This document shows, one piece after another, positions 1 through 11,900 of a DNA stretch of 64,000 nucleotides. The translations under genes were made by a program, and so were the position numbers. Origin of the DNA: Owenia fusiformis (Eukaryota > Annelida > Polychaeta > Sabellida > Oweniidae); assembly GCA_903813345.2 (NCBI GenBank), contig CAIIXF020000012.1, positions 36,130,528 through 36,194,527 of the forward strand, in the 5' to 3' direction. Position 1 is the stretch's first letter. Each line of letters opens with the position of its first letter. The notes beneath the pieces are model-generated. The model ran no database searches. It worked only from the letters and a program-made list of their open reading frames with translations, and was not told the origin of the DNA.

Positions 1-476
1 AAAGAGATGTGTATGTATAAACGTCTTATATAGATGGAGCTGTGGTGCATGGTTCAAGGTCACATATTGAAATCTCTACAATAAGATGAAACTTTAATTT
101 TAAAATAAGAACTAACTTCATTCTGAAAAATGAGAATTGTAGAATTGAATATAAATGGTCACTTTTTCTACAAATTCAAAGTGCAATATTCATATATTCA
201 AAATTCTTTTGATAAAGGAATTTTTCAATTGGTTTTTGATTGTGTGAAATCATGAATCTTCTTAAAAGAATTCTCCTCCTAAATTTCTTCTTGTTTTCTA
301 CATTCTCTTTTGAATGAAAAATCTGGCAGTGAATCATTTCATTTTCAATATTAACTCCCTTTGTTTAAGTATTGACTTCCTTGGCAAAAAGGATATAGCA
401 TGAATATATGTGACCTTGGACACCTGTATGCCAGTGAGTGTACTTGTAATTTGCCGTGAAGTAGAACTATAGAAAC

Positions 477-575
477 AAGACGAGGTAATACCCCAGAATT
501 CATAGATGAGTTTCTAGAGATTATCTTTACATGGAGATAGGTTTATCTTAGAATTCTGGGTTATTCCCCCCTCTT
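477..575. mobile_element. Small palindromic MITE with 9-bp target duplication
   Basis: The 99-bp element starts AAGACGAGGTAATACCCCAG and ends CTGGGTTATTCCCCCCTCTT, with inverted ends around CCCAGAATTCATAGATGAG. Flanks are TATAGAAAC (468-476) and TATAGAACT (576-584), matching at 8 of 9 bases. Same family as 8171-8285 and 50303-50465. Confidence 0.75.
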
Positions 576-1209
576 TATAGAACTTTGATGTTGTCTTCCT
601 TAGTTTTGTGTAACTTCACAATTTCCACTTTTTACAAATCTTTGCACTGTTACCTTGGTGAATAACATCACTAAAACAACAAACCTTTCCTCAATCACCT
701 AGCAACAAGGATCACTTTTTACACTCCCCTTCATAAGTTTGGCAAGTTTTCATTGGATAACATATCAAAGACTGTCAATGTTTGAATCTATATTGTCCCT
801 CAATTACAAAAGTGGCAAATTTGATGATTTTTTGGGAATCTTCAAACATTGACATGCTTTGATATGTGATTCAAAAAAGGACTACTTGTTGTCAGACTTT
901 TGGAGGGGAGTTTACCACAGGATTCAGTAACTCACTGGCTTTTAATCCATGGAAAAAATCACCTACTAATTCAACAGTGATAAAATGTGAAATGGCACGT
1001 GAGGGATGGTACATAAGGGGAGAAATAGTACCTAAGAGGAAAAATAGTACCTAAGGGGAGAAATAGTACCTAAGAGGTGATTCTTGAGGAAAGGTACAAA
1101 TAGTTTGTTTCTTATCATCATGGTGGCCATTGAACTTAAAACATAGAATATAATAAAGCCATGAAATTCCTTAATGATTGGAACCACGTAAAATAGGTAT
1201 GCAGCTTGG

Positions 1210-1450
1210 ATCACCGTGGCAATATGTCTGATCCATTAAGCTGCGTGCCCATGATCATGACGTGTCCTGCTATCTGGCCATCACACTGTGCTTTCAGCTT
1301 GCGACACAATCACCGAGGAATCAAAACGGCAGAATTACTATCATGTCCGCAATCTGCGAAGTCTAGAGCCAAAAGTTTTCATTGATAAGCGTAGTTCCCG
1401 CGGTTCTGGAAGTCACGGCAATGCACCGTACAGGAAAGGTCGGCACCCTG
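1210..1450. other. GC-richer island, unidentified
   Basis: About 240 bp of clearly higher GC and CpG than the surrounding DNA, in a region with no recognised exon. It has no long open frame in either strand and no tandem repeat. It could be a SINE fragment or an old insertion. I cannot identify it. Confidence 0.4.
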
Positions 1451-1516
1451 GTTGGCTAGCTTTCTAACTATAACACATAATACTTGTCTTTTCAATTTGG
1501 GCGGAATCATGGAGTA

Positions 1517-1699
1517 CAGTATAAACCTGTGAAATCCCAACGCTGCGGGCACCAGCCAAAATTGTTAAGATTGGCATGTGTTCACATTTTACATTTTTTA
1601 ACATGGTTCTTAATAGCAAATTAAAAAAGGGACCTAAAACTGTTTATACATTGAGAGGTATTTAAATCAGAAATGTGTTCGGGTATGCAGGTTTTACTG
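1517..1699. mobile_element. pogo-like MITE flanked by TA
   Basis: It starts CAGTATAAACCTG and ends CAGGTTTTACTG, with TA on both sides (1515-1516 and 1700-1701). Inverted ends of the CAGTAAAACCTG type with a TA target fit Tc1/mariner-pogo elements. There is no coding capacity. Confidence 0.7.
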
Positions 1700-2393
1700 T
1701 AGATCATGAGAAATAAGAAATATGTATAAGTTATACATATTATGATTATATTTGATTGTTCATTGAAACTTATTGAGAAAATGAGCACTGTGAAAATTTT
1801 ATATGATGGTAAACATTTCCCATATCGACTAAAATGTTGCTTTTCCATCTTGGTTTTTTTTTGGATGTTATGCCTACACCTTACAAATCATCAGTCCATC
1901 TTTCAATCACTCAAAAACTTGTTCGCCAAATTAAGTTAATATTTTAAGGCAAAAATGCTCAAAATACTCAATAGTAGATATTTATAAATGGCCACCATTT
2001 CAATGTTGATTTTGCAGTTTAATATAACATTTTACATGTTTGATGGGATTTCCTTTAATATAACTATGCCTTGTCTTTGTCTTTCAAGCTTTACTGCATT
2101 CTTTTTGCACACACCTGATACAATACCTAATAAGTCTACTAAGACTCTAGAATATGCATTTAGAAATATTTTATCGATTTGACCCACTTTGTTGATTTCA
2201 AATTTTTTGGCTATCACATTTCAAGTGCTGTTTATTTTTGAAAATCAAAAGGAGAAGAACTGACCGTTTCATTTTGTACTTGTTGTATTGTATCATTTCG
2301 TCCATTTTGTGTTGTATTCCACCTTTACCTTTCACACAAGACACTATTAAACCTCTCACATTTTGAACCATCTGAATCTGCATGAACAAACTA

Positions 2394-2579
2394 CAGTAAA
2401 ACCTGTCTAATCCAAACGCTATTTGGACCAATCAAAAGTGTTACGATCAGCAGTTGTTCACATTTTATGTGTGATTTATAAGTGATTCAATGGAAGAAAA
2501 CAAATTTGGGACAACGACGAAATGTTCAATTCAAGAGGTTCTCTGATTAAAGATGTGTCCAGATAAACAGGTTTTACTG
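2394..2579. mobile_element. pogo-like MITE flanked by TA
   Basis: The 186-bp element has ends CAGTAAAACCTGTCTAATCC and AGATAAACAGGTTTTACTG and is bounded by TA at 2392-2393 and 2580-2581. This is the clearest member of a family with further partial copies at 5573-5640, 33702-33878, 54442-54593, 54966-57040 and 60622-61550. Confidence 0.8.
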
Positions 2580-2937
2580 TACTCTTGCTTTTAGAAAAAT
2601 CCCAGTAGCTAGAGAGGCTGGACATATTTATGTATTAAATTGGCTTTATTAAGGCTTTTTTTAAGTTAAAGTGACTTAGTTAGATAATATGTCCTCTGAA
2701 ATTGAGCAATTTTTGCAATTTGACACATAACAAACCAAAACACAAATGTAAAGCTCTGTATCTTTTCTCTAAGACAAATAACTAATCTACCACCATTTTC
2801 AAATTGGTGGTGGGGTCTTGAATCTTGTATTAATGATATTATAATTTAAAGGAATCAACAAAGACATTCTGTTATAATTATTGAATTTTAAGTCACCAGT
2901 CCATTTCCAAATGCATTTGTGTGTTCTGTGCTTGCAG

Positions 2938-5900
2938 CTCACTTTGGCAACGCAGATATAATCCAGCCTGGCCTTGTTCAGCTTCAGCCTAGCCTAGATG
3001 ACTACATGATGGACACATTTGAACCATTACATGGTAAGTAGCCTAGATGACTACATGATGGACACATTTGAACCATTACATGGTAAGTAGCCTAGATGAC
3101 TATATGGTGGACACATTTGAACCATTACATGGTAAGTAGCCTAGATGACTTGATGATGGACACATTTGAACAATTACATGGTAAGTAGCCTAGATGACTA
3201 TATGGTGGACACATTTGAACCATTACATGGTAAGTAGCCTAGATGACTATATGGTGGACACATTTGAACCATTACATGGTAAGTAGCCTAGATGACTCAA
3301 TGATGGACACATTTGAACAATTACATGGTAAGTAGCCTAGATGACCACATGATGGACCCATTTGAACCATTACATTTGAACCATTACACCTTTACATTTA
3401 GGAATGATTTTAAGAACTTTGTACTGTTTGGGGACACCCGATATATGTTAATAAGAGCTTTGTACTGTTTGGGGACACCCTGTATATATTCATAAGAGTG
3501 TTGTACTGTTTGGAGACACCCTGTATATGTAAATTAGAGCTTTGTATTGTTTCAGACATGTTGATGGGAAAAGCTGTTACATCCAGTCAGACGAATATGT
3601 TGATTGACAGTCTGCCACCATCACTACAGGTAATTTAACCCCCTCCCCTCCAACTTAAAGCTCCTCCCCTCTAGTAAAAGAATATGTTGATTAACAGTGC
3701 CACAAGCACTGCAGTTAACTTCCCTCCCCTCCTTCTAAAGGGCCTCCCAGTAAAAGAATATGTTAATTGACAGTCTGCCACCAGCACTACAGGCAACTTT
3801 AACTCCTCCCTCCTGTAGAACAATATGTTGAGTGACAGTCTGCCACCAGCAATACAGGCAACTTTAACCCCTCCCTCCAGTAGAACAATATGTTGATTGA
3901 CAGTCTGCCACCAGCACTACAGGCAACTTAAGCCCCTCCCCTTAATTAAAAGAAGATATTAATTGACGGCCTGCCACCCTCTATACAGTTAAATTCCTTT
4001 CCTTAAGTACAAAGAATTGATATAAAAAGAAGCAATAAGAACATTAAAAACATAATTCCTAGTGTCAAAATTTATACTGTAACTATTTCATTTTAGAATT
4101 GGGGATCACAAACAAACTGCTCAGAGGTACTTGGTTATTTTTGCCTTATTTTGTGCAAAGCAACTTTTTGCTTCAACCTGAGCTATGCTTTAATGGTGCC
4201 TAATATGCAGTCTGAGATTTCAGAGAGTACTTTGAATACGTTATTGATGGGTTTGTGGGCTAATATGCAGTCTGAGATTTCAGAGCGTACTTTGGTTATT
4301 TAGGGGTTTGTGGGCTAATATGCAGTCTTTACATTTCAAGGATACTATTGAAACATTATTAATGGGTTTGTGGGCTAATATGCAGTCTGACATTTCAGAG
4401 AGTACTTCGGATATGTTATTAATGGGTTTGTGGGCTAATATGCAGTCTGAGATGTCAGAGAGTACTTTGGATACGTTATTGATGGGTTTGTGGGCTAATA
4501 TGCAGTCTGACATTTCAGAGAGTACTTCGGATATGTTATTAATGGGTTTGTGAGCTAATATGCAGTCTGAGATGTCAGAGAGTACTTTGGATACGTTATT
4601 GAGGGGTTTGTGGGCTAATATTGCAGTCTGAGATTTCAGAGCGTACTTTGGTTATTTAGGGGTTTGTGGGCTAATATGCAGTCCTGACATTTCAAGGATA
4701 CTATTGGTATATTATTGATGGGTTTGTGGGCTAATATTGCAGTCTGAGATTTCAAGGAATACTCTGGATGCGTTATTGAGGGGTTTGTGGGCTAATATGC
4801 AGTCCTGACATTTCAAGGATACTATTGATATATTATTGATGGGTTTGTGATCTAATATGCAGTCTGAGATTTTATTGAGAATTTTGGATATGTTATTGAG
4901 AATTTTGTTGAGTTTTCCTGGGTCTTAAGTTTGGGGTACCCCATGAACATTGAAAATAGTTCATTTTGTTTTAAAATCATATTTTTGATTATTTGCTGGA
5001 AATAACACAAAGCAATGTTTGGCTTAGGAACATCATTCATTGGACTTTTGCATAAGGACCTTCAATCTTAGGATATCAGTTTTACTAATGGTAAAAACTT
5101 GAACATTGAAACTTTCAAAACTGATCTCGACAGATACTGTTAAAAAGTGAATGTGATTCATATATAATGATTATTACTCTAATTGGCTTTGCAGTATTTT
5201 TTTTGAATTAGCGTCCACACATTTGTGCTTAATAGATGTGAACATAGCTGTCTATTTGAATTATCATGTTTGCTTTTCTTTGCCACTGGTGGCAATCTGC
5301 AGTGATGCTTACAACATCTCTGTATACAGTATATCTCTATAGCAATATTACAACATCTCTATAGCAATATTACAACATCTCTATAGCAATATTACAACAT
5401 CTCTAAAGGCCTCTAGAGTTAATTAAATTGAAATTGCTATGGGCCGATGAAAAAATGTCACTCTACCTTGATGGGAAATGAACCAACAACCTCCCAATTT
5501 GATCTCGGGTGATCTAGCCCTACAAGCTAGGAGGGCAAGGTCAGAAATTTCAATGCCATTGTGAATGTTATACAATAAAACCTATCTAATCCATCAGGAG
5601 CTGCTCAGATTAAAGAGGTGTTTGGATATACATGTTTTGCTATATATATTATAATTATTTTTCAACTAAATGATGTATGAAGGGGATAAACAAAAGCTCA
5701 CAAGTCCAATGTCTGCCAGGCAGACGATATATGTTTGAAATATAGCTGCTGCTCAATGTTATAGTTTTACAATAGTAAATTTTCAGAATGGCTGTTGCAT
5801 TTATGATAAGCTTAATAAGTCATTACTCTTGACTCTTTTGGCTTACTCTAACGCAATTTATTATATTTTCTCATATTCAATTAGGCTTATGTATTTTTTT

Positions 5901-8900
5901 GTCTGGGATCTCATCTGCTTAAGATAAATATTCAAAATGGCCACCATTAGCACCATTGGTCTTCAGGGGCATGTTTCAAGTATAGATATTCATATCATAT
6001 CAAGTCCACATAATGTAACCAGCTCTAGTTAACTGTATAAGAAAAATAATCGCATGTTGGCAAACTGATAATGTTTGAAAGATATATTGATACTCTTATG
6101 TTTAAATAAAAATATAGTGGAATTGAATTAATTTGATGTCATTATTTCAGAATGAACTATTCAAATGAATTTGATGTCATAATTTCATAATTTGGTGTCA
6201 TTATTTCAGAATCACCTATTCAAATATACCTGATGATGTCATTATTATTTTATTCCTTGATGTCATTTTTCAGAATCATTAATCAAATATATTTGATGTC
6301 ACTATTTCATTCCTCGGTGTCATTATTTCAGAATGACCTATTTGGGATGTCACAACAGAGTGTTGATGCGCAAGTAACACCATTTATAGACTCTAGCAAC
6401 AACCTGCCAGCATTCAGTGGACAGCTTGAGGGAACATTTGGCAGCCTCAGCAATCAAATCCTAAACGAGCAAATCCTAGAGCAGGCCTTACTGCAAGCTC
6501 AGGTGAATAGTCAGCTGCAAACTGTCAATACGGCACAACTGAATTCTGCAGTTAGCCCAGTCAGCCAACAGCAACAAATTCAGAGCTCATTACTGCAGTC
6601 AGGCCAGCTTGGCAACCAGAATGTCAACCAACAACTGGTTCAGCCCATGATGCAAGATAACACAGTCTTTAATACAGCCTTTAACCAAACACAGGACTCT
6701 ACTAGTCAACTATCAACGAACTTGCTCAACGGAGGAGAAAATCAAATAAATCAGTTAAACTCAAATAGAACTCTATCCATGGGGTTGAGTACAATTTCTG
6801 ACTCTTTCAGCCAGTTGGTTGGTAATAGTGCCACTGAGGCACCCTCTGTGAGACAGAGAAGTCTGTCAGGGGGGTCACTGCCCTCACTTAAGGTCTCCAA
6901 TAACAGGAGCCAGGGGGTGCCATCTGCAGCTGCCACTCTTGCATCTGCCGCTTCAACGCTGTCTAAAGATGGTGATTTTGCTGTTCCTAAGGTATGTCAA
7001 CTAATATATGTACATGTTGGTTGGATATGTTACCTACCACATGTTATGTTAACATATACATATATTTCGTCCATAGAGTTAACATGTTTGCCATCTTGTC
7101 AAAAAAGTTAGCACATTGTCATTTTACCATGTACAGTTAACATGTATCTTATGTTACCATGTACAGTTAACATGTATCTTATGTTATCATGTACTGTTAA
7201 CATGTATCTTGTGTTACCATGTACAGTTAACATGTATCTTATGTTACCAAGTACAGTTAACATGTAACTTATGTTACCATGTACAGTTGAAATGTATCTT
7301 ATGTTACCACATACATTAAACGCATACTACATATTTCCAAGTACAGTTATTGGTTTAGGTAAAAGTGTAGCTCAATTTTCCTATTTTTAATAAATACACC
7401 CATACTTTGTTGATGTAGGGCCGACCTGCAGGGCGGTCCAAGCTAAAAGCAATAGCGCCTCAGATCAAGTCTGGGACTCCCGGTGCTGTTAACGCAAACA
7501 CAAACACCTTCCTAGCCCAACTACTCACTAAAGGTAGGCTCCAAAAGAAATCATACACACACAAGAAATGTTATGATATTGTATATTATTAAAAATTAAC
7601 TTGACAGCATCTCAATGACCTTATGATATTAACAACTGAACTAATGGAATTGTTTCCTCAATGTTTAGATAAATTCAGAATTTTCACTTTATATGAAATA
7701 TGTATGCATAAGATCAAGTCTGTATGAAATTTACCTCATGTAATCAATAACATTTAACATGTATTTTATGTTACCAAATACAGTTAACATCTATGTTATG
7801 TTACCATATACAATTTACATGTATGTTATGTTACCAAATACAATTTACATGTATGTAATGTTACCAAATACAGTTAACATGTATGTTATGTTACCAGGTA
7901 CATATTCTGGTGCTGGTCCTGCCTCATTTAAAGCCACAAAATCACTGAGCCCAAGCTCACCAAGCAACTTCACACCAATACGTCCCCATCCATCAGCCTC
8001 ATCACCTCCCAGCTCTGTGATGTCATCACTCTCCAACTCTGTGATGTCATCACTCTCCAACTCTGTGATGTCACCTGTGAAGTCACCAGTTGCTAGGATA
8101 CCATCACCTGCTAGTGTCACTATCCTAAGTCCAGTGAGTAGGAAAATGTCTTAGAAATATGCAGCTAACTAAGAGGGAAATACCCCAGAATTCATAGATG
8201 GGCCTATCTCAATGTAAAATGATCCTCGAGAGGTTCATCCTTACATAAAGGTTCATCTATGGATTCTGGGAAATTTCCTCCTCTTCAGCTAACTTTTATT
8301 TCCATACAGGTTTGATATTTGTGCTAGCTCATGAGAAAATAGTCCTCGGTTTCTCATCATTTTTCTTAATGTAAAAGTTTCACTGTGCAATTATAACTAT
8401 AAATGATTTTAATGCAAGGTGTTTATTAACCATTTTAACCCCTCAAACTCATATTCCAGTTGGAGGTTTGTACCAGTCATATTGTAAAAAACACCATTGT
8501 AAATGTCATTGTAAATCACTCTAAATTGTGTTTAATTTTAGATGACTGAGTTCCAGAAGAAAGTAATCAGTGCAGCTGCTAACCAGGCAACTAGGACCCC
8601 AAGTACAACCACTGCAACACAAAGTAATATGTCATTGTGTGTTACTCTTTAATTGTGTTTAATTTTAGATGACTGAGTTCCAGAAGAAAGTAATCAGTGC
8701 AGCTGCTAACCAGGCAACTAGGACCCCAAGTACAACCACTGCAACACAAAGTAATATGTCATTGTGTGTTACTCTTTAATTGTGTTTAATTTTAGATGAC
8801 TGAGTTCCAGAAGAAAGTAATCAGTGCAGCTGCTAACCAGGCAACTAGGACCCCAAGTACAACCACTGCAACACAAAGTAATATGTCATTGTGTGTTACT

Positions 8901-11900
8901 CTTTAATTGTGTTTAATTTTAGATGACTGAGTTCCAGAAGAAAGTAATCAGTGCAGCTGCTAACCAGGCAACTAGGACCCCAAGTACAACCACTGCAACA
9001 CAAAGTAATATGTCATTGTGTGTTACTCTTTAATTGTGTTTAATTTTAGATGACTGAGTTCCAGAAGAAAGTAATCAGTGCAGCTGCTAACCAGGCAACT
9101 AGGACCCCAAGTACAACCACTGCAACACAAAGTAATATGTCATTGTGTGTTACTCTTTAATTGTGTTTAATTTTAGATGACTGAGTTCCAGAAGAAAGTA
9201 ATCAGTGCAGCTGCTAACCAGGCAACTAGGACCCCAAGTACAACCACTGCAACACAAAGTAATATGTCATTGTGTGTTACTCTTTAATTGTGTTTAATTT
9301 TAGATGACTGAGTTCCAGAAGAAAGTAATCAGTGCAGCTGCTAACCAGGCAACTAGGACCCCAAGTACAACCACTGCAACACAAAGTAATATGTCATTGT
9401 GTGTTACTCTTTAATTGTGTTTAATTTTAGATGACTGAGTTCCAGAAGAAAGTAATCAGTGCAGCTGCTAACCAGGCAACTAGGACCCCAAGTACAACCA
9501 CTGCAACACAAAGTAATATGTCATTGTGTGTTACTCTTTAATTGTGTTTAATTTTAGATGACTGAGTTCCAGAAGAAAGTAATCAGTGCAGCTGCTAACC
9601 AGGCAACTAGGACCCCAAGTACAATCACTGCAACACAAAGTAATATGTCATTGTAAATTACTCTTTAATTGTGTTTAATTTTAGATGACAGAGTTCCAAA
9701 AGAAAGTAATCAGTGCAGCTGCTAACCAGGCAACTAGGACCCCAAGTACAACCACTGCAACACAAAGTAATATGTCATTGTGTATTACTCTTTAATTGTG
9801 TTTAATTTTAGATGACTGAGTTCCAAAAGAAAGTAATCAGTGCAGCTGCTAACCAGGCAACTAGGACCCCAAGTACTACCACTGCAACACAAAGTAATAT
9901 GTCATTGTAAATTACTCTTTAATTGTGTTTAATTTTAGATGACTGAGTTCCAGAAGAAAGTAATCAGTGCAGCTGCTAACCAGGCAACTAGGACCCCAAG
10001 TACAACCACTGCAACACAAAGTAATATGTCATTGTAAATTACTCTTTAATTGTGTTTAATTTTAGATGACTGAGTTCCAGAAGAAAGTAATCAGTGCAGC
10101 TGCTAACCAGGCAACTAGGACCCCAAGTACAACCACTGCAACACAAAGTAATATGTCATTGTGTGTTACTCTTTAATTGTGTTTAATTTTAGATGACTGA
10201 GTTCCAGAAGAAAGTAATCAGTGCAGCTGCTAACCAGGCAACTAGGACCCCAAGTACAACCACTCCAACACAAAGTAATATGTCATTGTGTGTTACTCTT
10301 TAATTGTGTTTAATTTTAGATGACTGAGTTCCAGAAGAAAGTAATCAGTGCAGCTGCTAACCAGGCAACTAGGACCCCAAGTACAACCACTGCAACACAA
10401 AGTAATATGTCATTGTGTGTTACTCTTTAATTGTGTTTAATTTTAGATGACTGAGTTCCAGAAGAAAGTAATCAGTGCAGCTGCTAACCAGGCAACTAGG
10501 ACCCCAAGTACAACCACTGCAACACAAAGTAATATGTCATTGTAAATTACTCTTTAATTGTGTTTAATTTTAGATGACTGAGTTCCAGAAGAAAGTAATC
10601 AGTGCAGCTGCTAACCAGGCAACTAGGACCCCAAGTACAACCACTGCAACACAAAGTAATATGTCATTGTGTGTTACTCTTTAATTGTGTTTAATTTTAG
10701 ATGACTGAGTTCCAAAAGAAAGTAATCAGTGCAGCTGCTAACCAGGCAACTAGGACCCCAAGTACAACCACTGCAACACAAAGTAATATGTCATTGTGTG
10801 TTACTCTTTAATTGTGTTTAATTTTAGATGACTGAGTTCCAGAAGAAAGTAATCAGTGCAGCTGCTAACCAGGCAACTAGGACCCCAAGTACAATCACTG
10901 CAACACAAAGTAATATGTCATTGTAAATTACTCTTTAATTGTGTTTAATTTTAGATGACTGAGTTCCAGAAGAAAGTAATCAGTGCAGCTGCTAACCAGG
11001 CAACTAGGACCCCAAGTACAATCACTGCAACACAAAGTAATATGTCATTGTAAATTACTCTTTAATTGTGTTTAATTTTAGATGACAGAGTTCCAAAAGA
11101 AAGTAATCAGTGCAGCTGCTAACCAGGCAACTAGGACCCCAAGTACAACCACTGCAACACAAAGTAATATGTCATTGTAAATTACTCTTTAATTGTGTTT
11201 AATTTTAGATGACTGAGTTCCAGAAGAAAGTAATCAGTGCAGCTGCTAACCAGGCAACTAGGACCCCAAGTACAACCACTGCAACACAAAGTAATATGTC
11301 ATTGTGTATTACTCTTTAATTGTGTTTAATTTTAGATGACTGAGTTCCAGAAGAAAGTAATCAGTGCAGCTGCTAACCAGGCAACTAGGACCCCAAGTAC
11401 AACCACTGCAACACAAAGTAATATGTCATTGTAAATTACTCTTTAATTGTGTTTAATTTTAGATGACTGAGTTCCAGAAGAAAGTAATCAGTGCAGCTGC
11501 TAACCAGGCAACTAGGACCCCAAGTACAACCACTGCAACACAAAGTAATATGTCATTGTGTATTACTCTTTAATTGTGTTTAATTTTAGATGACTGAGTT
11601 CCAGAAGAAAGTAATCAGTGCAGCTGCTAACCAGGCAACTAGGACCCCAAGTACAACCACTGCAACACAAAGTAATATGTCATTGTGTGTTACTCTTTAA
11701 TTGTGTTTAATTTTAGATGACTGAGTTCCAGAAGAAAGTAATCAGTGCAGCTGCTAACCAGGCAACTAGGACCCCAAGTACAACCACTGCAACACAAAGT
11801 AATATGTCATTGTGTGTTACTCTTTAATTGTGTTTAATTTTAGATGACTGAGTTCCAGAAGAAAGTAATCAGTGCAGCTGCTAACCAGGCAACTAGGACC

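Noticed and set aside
1-2937. Upstream Mondo exons
   Set aside because: I found no segment matching the conserved Mondo N-terminal modules in phase with exon 2938; only MITEs and AT-rich intron are visible.
4280-4553. Open frames of about 80 residues on both strands with a perfect 20-residue period
   Set aside because: They arise from the 60-bp minisatellite in a Mondo intron; indels break the frame in other units and there is no splice context.
7759-8154. Single continuous frame starting in the 30-bp repeats and running into exon 7898-8133 as a separate short gene
   Set aside because: The acceptor at 7897 and donor at 8133 join in phase with neighbouring Mondo exons, so the upstream part is intron repeat.
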